DNA from: Sphingomonadaceae bacterium
Lineage (GTDB): Bacteria > Pseudomonadota > Alphaproteobacteria > Sphingomonadales > Sphingomonadaceae
Assembly (NCBI GenBank): GCA_030147805.1
Contig: JASBUR010000021.1
Coordinates: forward strand, 1-64,000
Direction of reading: 5' to 3'
Length of the DNA: 64,000 nt
Positions within the stretch are counted from its first letter, which is position 1. Each line of letters opens with the position of its first letter. This document shows, piece after piece, positions 56,468 through 64,000 of the stretch. A program made the position numbers and the translations under genes. The notes below the pieces were generated by a model. That model saw nothing but the letters and a program-made list of their open reading frames with translations. It was not told the origin of the DNA and did no database searches.

Positions 56468-56923
56468 CTACCAATAGCGCGCCATGATCTCGCGCGCCCA
56501 GTCGGGTTCGCGCACTTCGCCGCGCGGCAGGAAGCCCGACAGCACCGGCTTGATGTCGAGCACCGGCGTCCCGTCGATCGCGTCGAGTCCCTCGACCTCG
56601 AGCCGCCTCCCGTCGACGCCGATGATCCGGCAGATCGTCACGCCGATGCGGTTGGGGCGGCTGCTGCCGCGCTGCGCGAAGATGCCGACCCGCGGCCAGT
56701 CGGTGCGGCCGCGCGGATGGCGCGCCGTCGTGACGATCGCGTCGTCGCCGATCTGGTCGAACACATAGACGATCTCGGCGTGGCTGAATCCGTCGAGCCC
56801 GGCGAGCGCCTCGGGCGTGAAGCGCGCGTCGAGGACGATCGCGGCGCGACTGGCGCCCCAGTCGTCGTCGATGGCTTCGCGGCGGCCGCCCGACACGCGA
56901 CCGATCGGCTCCATGGCGATCAT
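56468..56923 (-). CDS. TrmO-like tRNA methyltransferase (TsaA/YaeB domain)
   Basis: The 151-aa protein has TsaA-domain motifs: GFSHAEIVYVFDQIG, TARHPRGRTDWPRVGIFAQRGSSRPNRIGVTICRI and LDAIDGTPVLDIKPVL. E. coli TrmO methylates N6 of t6A37 in threonine tRNA with S-adenosylmethionine. This copy lacks a long C-terminal domain, as in many bacteria. It ends one base after the zf-CHCC gene stop, tail to tail. An ATG at 56914 is an alternative start. Confidence 0.82.
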   Translation of the reverse strand: MIAMEPIGRVSGGRREAIDDDWGASRAAIVLDARFTPEALAGLDGFSHAEIVYVFDQIGDDAIVTTARHPRGRTDWPRVGIFAQRGSSRPNRIGVTICRIIGVDGRRLEVEGLDAIDGTPVLDIKPVLSGFLPRGEVREPDWAREIMARYW

Positions 56924-56961
56924 CGGCTTCCCCTTCGCTCGCCAGCCCCTATATCACAGGG

Positions 56962-58392
56962 ATGACCCAGATCGATCCCGCCACGATTTTCTACCGCGAC
57001 ACCGAGCTCGACCCGGCGCGCACCGAACGGCTCGTCGCCGAGGCGCTGCGCGGCTGCGACGATGGCGAGCTCTATCTGCAATATGCCGCGTCGGAGAGCT
57101 TCGCCTTCGACGACGGCCGGCTGAAGGCGGCGACCTTCGACACCAACCAGGGCTTCGGGCTGCGCGGCGTCGCCGGCGAGACCACCGGCTATGCGCATGC
57201 CAACGAGCTGTCCGAGGCGGCGATCCGCCGCGCCGCCGAGACCGTCGGCGTCGTTCGCTCGGGGCATGGCGGCACCGCGGCGGCCAACCCGCCGCGCACC
57301 AACCGCCAGCTCTACATCGCCGACGATCCGCTGTCGGCGGTGCCCTTTGCGAGGAAGGTGGCGCTGCTGCAGGACATCGATGCCGCCGCCCGCGCGCGCG
57401 ACCCCAGGGTCCGCCAGGTGTCGGCGTCGCTGCTCGGCAGCTGGGGCGTCGTCGAGATCATCCGCCCCGACGGCTTCCGCGCGCGCGACGTGCGGCCGCT
57501 GGTGCGCCTGAACGTCCAGATCGTCGTCGAGAAGGACGGCAAGCGCGAGACCGGCTTCCACGGCCTCGGCGGTCGCTTCCTCTACGACCGGCTGTTCGAG
57601 CCGGCGACCTGGGGCCGCGCCATCGACATCGCGCTGGCGCAGGCGCTGGTCAATCTCGATGCCGTCGCCGCCCCGGCGGGCGAGACCACCGTGGTGCTCG
57701 GCCCGGGCTGGCCGGGCGTGCTGCTGCACGAGGCGGTCGGTCACGGGCTCGAGGGCGATTTCAACCGCAAGGGCAGCTCGGCCTTCTCGGGGATGATCGG
57801 CCAGCGCGTCGCGGCGCCGGGCGTCACCGTCGTCGACGACGGCGCAATCGAGCATCGCCGCGGCTCCTTGACCATCGACGACGAGGGCACGCCGACGCAG
57901 CGCACGGTGCTGATCGAGGACGGCATCCTCAAGGGCTATATGCAGGACCGCTTGAACGCCCGGCTGATGGGCGTCGCCGCGACGGGCAACGGCCGCCGCG
58001 AATCCTATGCGCATGCGCCGATGCCGCGGATGACCAACACCTTCATGCTCGGCGGCACCGACGATCCGGCGGAGATCCTCGGCCGGGTCAAGGACGGCAT
58101 CTATGCCAAGAGCTTCGGCGGCGGCCAGGTCGACATCACCAGCGGCAAGTTCGTCTTCTCCTGCACCGAGGCCTACCGGATCGAGAACGGCCGCCTCGGC
58201 GCGCCGATCAAGGGCGCGACCTTGATCGGCAACGGCCCCGACGTGCTGACGCGCGTCAAGGCGATCGGCAACGACCTCGAGCTCGACGAGGGCGTCGGCA
58301 TCTGCGGCAAGGGCGGTCAGTCGGTGCCGGCGGGCGTCGGCCAGCCGACCTTGCTGATCGAGGGACTGACCGTCGGCGGCACGGCGGCCTGA
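56962..58392 (+). CDS. tldD: Metalloprotease TldD
   Basis: The 476-aa protein has the TldD zinc motif in LLHEAVGHGLEGDFNRKGSSAF (HExxxH), preceded by VVLGPGWPGVLLHE, and ends near ILIGNGPDVLTRVKAIGN-like sequence. TldD/TldE cut peptides and mature microcins and some toxins in other bacteria. The partner gene tldE/pmbA is not in the window. Confidence 0.95.
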   Translation: MTQIDPATIFYRDTELDPARTERLVAEALRGCDDGELYLQYAASESFAFDDGRLKAATFDTNQGFGLRGVAGETTGYAHANELSEAAIRRAAETVGVVRSGHGGTAAANPPRTNRQLYIADDPLSAVPFARKVALLQDIDAAARARDPRVRQVSASLLGSWGVVEIIRPDGFRARDVRPLVRLNVQIVVEKDGKRETGFHGLGGRFLYDRLFEPATWGRAIDIALAQALVNLDAVAAPAGETTVVLGPGWPGVLLHEAVGHGLEGDFNRKGSSAFSGMIGQRVAAPGVTVVDDGAIEHRRGSLTIDDEGTPTQRTVLIEDGILKGYMQDRLNARLMGVAATGNGRRESYAHAPMPRMTNTFMLGGTDDPAEILGRVKDGIYAKSFGGGQVDITSGKFVFSCTEAYRIENGRLGAPIKGATLIGNGPDVLTRVKAIGNDLELDEGVGICGKGGQSVPAGVGQPTLLIEGLTVGGTAA

Positions 58393-58402
58393 CCCACATT
58401 CC

Positions 58403-58477
58403 GTCATCCTGACGCACGTCAGGATCTCCGCGAGAGTTCCGCACAGCCGCAAAGATCCTGACTTTCGTCAGGATGAC
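58403..58477. repeat. Dispersed nested-palindrome repeat, copy 2
   Basis: GTCATCCTGACGCACGTCAGGAT and ATCCTGACTTTCGTCAGGATGAC are inverted over 75 bp, and each arm has its own hairpin. It is the same family as 9939-10034. It lies between tldD and the symporter gene (185-bp gap); no other feature was seen there. Confidence 0.85.
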
Positions 58478-58577
58478 GGGCTCGGTGTGGGGCTTGTTTG
58501 CCAGCTTTCGCTTGACCTGACGCGCCCGCTTCTCCGTAACTGCGCGCTGTTTTCCAGCTGCAGTGCGAAGGACGCGC

Positions 58578-59906
58578 ATGGCCAAGCGCCTCACCCAGTT
58601 CATCCTCCTTGCCATGGTCCTCGGCATCGCCGTCGGCTGGGCGCTCAACGCCAGCATCGCCGACGGCACCCCCGCCGCCGAAGCGCGGCTGGCCGAGATC
58701 GCGGGCTATTTCTCGATCGTCACGACGCTGTTCCTGCGGCTGATCAAGATGATCATCGCGCCGCTGGTGTTCTCGACGCTCGTCGTCGGCGTCGCGCACA
58801 TGGGCGACACCGCGGCGCTGGGGCGCGTCGGCGCGCGCGCGATCGGCTGGTTCATCTGCGCCAGCGTCATCTCGCTGACGCTCGGCCTCATCCTCGTCAA
58901 CTTCTTCCAGCCGGGCGTCGGCCTGGGCTTCGCCATCCCGCCCGAGACCGCGGCGAGCGGCGTCGACCGCGCCGCCTTCAACCTCAAGGATTTCATCACG
59001 CATATCGTCCCCGCCTCGATGTTCGAGGCGATGGCGACCAACCAGATCCTGCAGATCGTGGTGTTCTCGCTGTTCGTCGGCGTCGCGATCACCGCGGTCG
59101 GCGAGAAGGCGGCGCCGCTGGTGCGCGGCGTCGAGGCGCTGGTATCGGTGATGCTGCAGATCACCGACTATGTGATGCGCGTCGCGCCGATCGCGGTGTT
59201 CGCCGCGGTCGCCGGCACCATCGCCGAGCGCGGACCGCAGATCCTCGCCACCTTCGGCTATTTCATGGGCACCTTCTATTTCGGGCTGCTGCTGCTGTGG
59301 CTGCTGCTGATCGGCGCCTGCTACCTGATCGTCGGGCGGCGCACCGGGCTGCTGGTGCGCTACATCCGCGAGCCGATCCTGCTCGCCTTCTCGACCGCCT
59401 CGTCCGAGGCCGCTTTCCCGCGCACGCTGGAGGCGCTCGACCGCTTCGGCGTGCCGCGGCGCATCGCCAGCTTCGTGCTGCCGCTCGGCTACTCGTTCAA
59501 TCTCGACGGCTCGATGATGTACATGACCTTCGCGACGATCTTCATCGCGCAGGCTTACGGGATCGACCTGACGCTCGGTCAGGAGATCACCATGCTGCTC
59601 GTGCTGATGGTGACCTCGAAGGGCGTCGCCGGCGTGCCGCGCGCCAGCCTCGTCATCATCGCCGCGACGCTCGCCTTCTTCGACATTCCCGAGGCGGGGC
59701 TGCTGCTGATCCTCGCGGTCGACCATTTCCTCGACATGGGCCGCTCGGCGACCAACGTCGTCGGCAATGCGGTGGCGAGCGTCGTCGTCGCGAAGTGGGA
59801 AGGCAAGCTCGAGATCCTCGAGCCCGCCGAGATCGAGCCGCCGCACGCGCCGTCGCACACGCCGCACGACGGCGCGCGCGGGCTGGAGATCGACCCCAAG
59901 GCCTGA
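58578..59906 (+). CDS. Dicarboxylate/amino acid:cation symporter (DctA/GltP family)
   Basis: The 442-aa membrane protein has the family motifs FFLRLIKMIIAPLVFSTLVVGV-like sequence, AFSTASSEAAFPRTLEAL (reentrant HP1), and SYSFNLDGSMMYMTFATIFIAQ with the central NMDGT-like element. It takes up C4-dicarboxylates or acidic amino acids with H+ or Na+. A unique His/Pro-rich tail (PPHAPSHTPHDGARG) closes it. The ATG at 58578 is 6 codons into the open frame. It lies four bases upstream of an arginase-family gene. Confidence 0.92.
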   Translation: MAKRLTQFILLAMVLGIAVGWALNASIADGTPAAEARLAEIAGYFSIVTTLFLRLIKMIIAPLVFSTLVVGVAHMGDTAALGRVGARAIGWFICASVISLTLGLILVNFFQPGVGLGFAIPPETAASGVDRAAFNLKDFITHIVPASMFEAMATNQILQIVVFSLFVGVAITAVGEKAAPLVRGVEALVSVMLQITDYVMRVAPIAVFAAVAGTIAERGPQILATFGYFMGTFYFGLLLLWLLLIGACYLIVGRRTGLLVRYIREPILLAFSTASSEAAFPRTLEALDRFGVPRRIASFVLPLGYSFNLDGSMMYMTFATIFIAQAYGIDLTLGQEITMLLVLMVTSKGVAGVPRASLVIIAATLAFFDIPEAGLLLILAVDHFLDMGRSATNVVGNAVASVVVAKWEGKLEILEPAEIEPPHAPSHTPHDGARGLEIDPKA

Positions 59907-59910
59907 TCGG

Positions 59911-60705
59911 ATGGCGATCGCGCTCATCGGCCTGCCGACCGATCGCGGCTCGTCCTTCCTGCGCGGCTGCGCCGGCGGGCCGGCGGCGATCCGCGCGGCG
60001 CTGCACGGCGGATCGAGCAACCTCTTCGCCGAGAACGGCGTCGACGTCGGGGCGGTGCTGGTCGACGCCGGCGACCTGGCGCTCGACGGCACGCCGGGCG
60101 AAATCGACGCGATCACCGCCGGCGTCGCGGCGCAGCTGGCGCTGGGGCATGAGGTCATCGCGCTCGGCGGCGACCATGCCGTCACCTATCCGGTGCTGCG
60201 CGCCGTCGCGGCGGCGCAGCCGGGGCTGTCGATCCTGCATTTCGACGCGCATCCCGATCTCTACGACAGCTATGACGGCGACCGCTATTCGCACGCCTGC
60301 CCGTTCGCGCGGATCATGGAGGACGGGCTGGCGCGCCGGCTCGTCCAGGTCGGCATCCGCGCCGATACCGCCGCGCTGCGCGCGCAGGCGGCGCGCTTCG
60401 GCGTCGTCAGCGTCGGCATGGACCGGCTCGGCGAGCTGCCCGGGCTGCTGCCCGACGGGCCGGTCTATGTGTCGATCGACCTCGACGGGCTCGACCCCGC
60501 CTATGCGCCGGGCGTGTCGCACCACGAGCCGGGCGGGCTCAGCACGCGACAGGTCATCGCGGCGATCCACGCGCTCGCGGGCCCGGTGATCGGCGGCGAC
60601 ATCGTCGAGCTCAATCCCGTGCGCGACGTCAACGGCATGACCGCGATGGTCGCGGCGAAGCTGCTGCGCGAGCTCGCGGGCACGATGCGGCGGCCCGGTC
60701 GGTAG
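59911..60705 (+). CDS. Arginase/agmatinase-family hydrolase
   Basis: The 264-aa protein has the dimanganese signature: ALGGDHAVTYPVLRAV, LHFDAHPDLYDSYDGDRYSHACPF and VSIDLDGLDPAYAPGVSHHEPGGL. The substrate may be arginine, agmatine, guanidinobutyrate or formiminoglutamate; the sequence alone does not decide. It may be cotranscribed with the symporter (spacing four bases), which could supply its amino acid substrate. Confidence 0.9.
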   Translation: MAIALIGLPTDRGSSFLRGCAGGPAAIRAALHGGSSNLFAENGVDVGAVLVDAGDLALDGTPGEIDAITAGVAAQLALGHEVIALGGDHAVTYPVLRAVAAAQPGLSILHFDAHPDLYDSYDGDRYSHACPFARIMEDGLARRLVQVGIRADTAALRAQAARFGVVSVGMDRLGELPGLLPDGPVYVSIDLDGLDPAYAPGVSHHEPGGLSTRQVIAAIHALAGPVIGGDIVELNPVRDVNGMTAMVAAKLLRELAGTMRRPGR

Positions 60706-60751
60706 CGATTCCGCGCGCGTTGCAGTAGCATCGCGCGCGGGAAGGGAACCC

Positions 60752-61219
60752 ATGCCGGCACATCGGCTGATCATGGCGGCGCTCGCGCTGCTGCTCGGCG
60801 CGGCCGGGCCCGAGCCGCCGTCGGTCGACCGGCTCGGCTGGCTGGCGGGCGAATGGGTAAGCGAGTCGAACGACCGCTGGACCGAGGAGCAATGGAGCGC
60901 GCCGCGCGGCGGGCTGATGCTCGGCATCGGCCGCTCGGGCAAGTCGGACCGCGCGATGGGCTTCGAATTCATGCGCATCGCCGCCGAGGCCGACGGCAGC
61001 GTGATCTTCTGGGGCGCGCCCGGCGGCCAGCGCCCGGTGCCGTTCCGGCTGGTCGAGCAGGACGATGGGCACGCGGTGTTCGAAAACCCGCGTCACGACT
61101 TTCCCAAGCGCGTCAGCTACCGCCGCGACGGCAACCGGCTGGTCGCGACGGTCAGCGGCGCCGGCGACGCCTCGCAGAGCTGGACCTACCGGCGCCGCGA
61201 ACCGGCGGCGCGGAAGTAA
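60752..61219 (+). CDS. Exported DUF6265-like protein
   Basis: The 155-aa product has a signal peptide (RLIMAALALLLGAAGPEP). The mature part matches DUF6265: DRLGWLAGEWVSESNDRWTEEQWSAPRGGLMLGIGR, VIFWGAPGGQRPVPFRLVEQD and FENPRHDFPKRVSYRRDG. These proteins look like small beta-barrel, lipocalin-like folds; the function is unknown. It is convergent with atpC. Confidence 0.8.
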   Translation: MPAHRLIMAALALLLGAAGPEPPSVDRLGWLAGEWVSESNDRWTEEQWSAPRGGLMLGIGRSGKSDRAMGFEFMRIAAEADGSVIFWGAPGGQRPVPFRLVEQDDGHAVFENPRHDFPKRVSYRRDGNRLVATVSGAGDASQSWTYRRREPAARK

Positions 61220-61222
61220 GAT

Positions 61223-61333
61223 ATCCTCCCCGGAACGGGGAGGGGGACCGCCGCAGGCGGTGGAGGGGGTGCCGTCGCCCGCGTACCCCTCCACCCTGCT
61301 GCGCAGGGTCCCCCTCCCCTTGCAGGGGAGGAT
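61223..61333. repeat. Large C/G-rich inverted repeat between DUF6265-like gene and atpC
   Basis: ATCCTCCCCGGAACGGGGAG and GGGGAGGAT-type ends enclose ACCGCCGCAGGCGGTGGAGG and CCACCCTGCTGCGCAGGGT inner hairpins. The structure is two mirrored copies of a common alphaproteobacterial palindrome. Its position between convergent genes fits a bidirectional terminator or a small mobile repeat. Confidence 0.78.
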
Positions 61334-61337
61334 GACT

Positions 61338-61744
61338 TTAGTTGGTGATCGTCGCCTGCATCGCCTCGAAGCGCGCGATGCGGCGTTCGGCGAGGCTGCG
61401 CTCGACGTCGGTCTTGGCGTCGCGCAGATCCTCGCGCGCGTTCGACAGATCGCGGGCGATCGCCTCGGGCTCGAGTTCCTCGACGGGCAGCGCCGCCTCG
61501 GCGAGGATGGTCAGCCCGCCCTCGTTCACCTCGGCGAAGCCGCCGTCGATGAAGATGCGCGCCGGTGCCGATTCGGCCTCGGCGAACACCTGGATGGCGC
61601 CGGGGCGGATCGTCGACATGAAGGGCGCGTGGCCGGCGAGGACGCCGAAGTCGCCCTCGCTGCCCGGCACCACGACCATGTGCACCTCGTCCGAGCGCAG
61701 CGCGCGCTCGGGCGAGACGAGGCTGAAGTGGAGCTTGTCGGCCA

Positions 61745-61745
<1 letters not shown>
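61338..61745 (-). CDS. atpC: ATP synthase epsilon subunit
   Basis: The 135-aa protein has the epsilon beta-sandwich motif [44 protein letters not shown] and a C-terminal helical hairpin. It couples and regulates the F1 motor. It begins at the last base of atpD and closes the operon. Confidence 0.97.

Positions 61746-64000
<2,255 letters not shown>

Overview
The window is a GC-rich chromosomal segment of an alphaproteobacterium, most likely a sphingomonad (Sphingomonas or a close relative). Support comes from the very high GC, from gene orders familiar in that group (rimP-nusA-ylxR-infB-rbfA / truB-rpsO-pnp; hrcA-grpE opposite rph-rdgB-hemW; lpoA-like opposite rsmI-yraN-gshB), and from sphingomonad-typical palindromic intergenic repeats. 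The genus is inferred from gene content and order; no database search was possible.

Layout. 1-1393 (-): truB, rpsO and the start of pnp. 1445-3861: a small-protein / ArsR regulator / S41-peptidase cassette that separates truB from rbfA. 3879-9767 (-): rbfA, infB, ylxR, nusA, rimP, the translation-transcription operon. 10064-11640 (-): grpE and hrcA. 11724-15629 (+): two DUF1801 genes (the second with a 5-bp-repeat frameshift), rph, rdgB, hemW and a secreted protein. 15647-20811: coiled-coil micro-gene and an LpoA-like lipoprotein (-), divergent from rsmI, yraN, a SirB1-like gene, gshB and a dedA-family gene (+). 20948-23111 (-): xerC, a DUF484 gene and transaldolase; then a GNAT gene (+). 23714-31778 (-): a complete kdp potassium system (two or three micro-genes, kdpF, A, B, C, D, E) behind a structured leader. 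32071-33979 (+): a TelA / XpaC-like pair. 33989-35895 (-): a YadA-like trimeric adhesin and a small secreted protein.

36.1-38.9 kb looks foreign. Two truncated gene fragments meet tail to tail, followed by a visibly AT-richer stretch holding a membrane protein, an Asp/Ala-rich lipoprotein, a 39-aa micro-gene and a P63C-domain protein preceded by repeated GCAAGCA sites. No integrase, transposase, tRNA or attachment repeat was seen.

38.9-64 kb returns to core-like DNA: an acyl-CoA dehydrogenase, a HARP-like two-repeat protein, a PstS-like lipoprotein, polA, a beta-helix protein, a membrane dipeptidase, nadB, a YjgN-like membrane protein with an M48 peptidase, the cydAB-DUF2474 cytochrome bd operon, an orphan ABC ATPase, an EAL phosphodiesterase, a zf-CHCC protein, trmO-like, tldD, a dicarboxylate symporter, an arginase-family enzyme, and the end of the ATP synthase operon (atpG partial, atpD, atpC).

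No rRNA, tRNA, CRISPR array or complete insertion sequence was recognised. The least explained parts are the 36.1-38.9 kb island, the kdp leader with its micro-ORFs, and several structured leaders (pnp, rimP, cydA). All family names are from reading protein motifs by eye.
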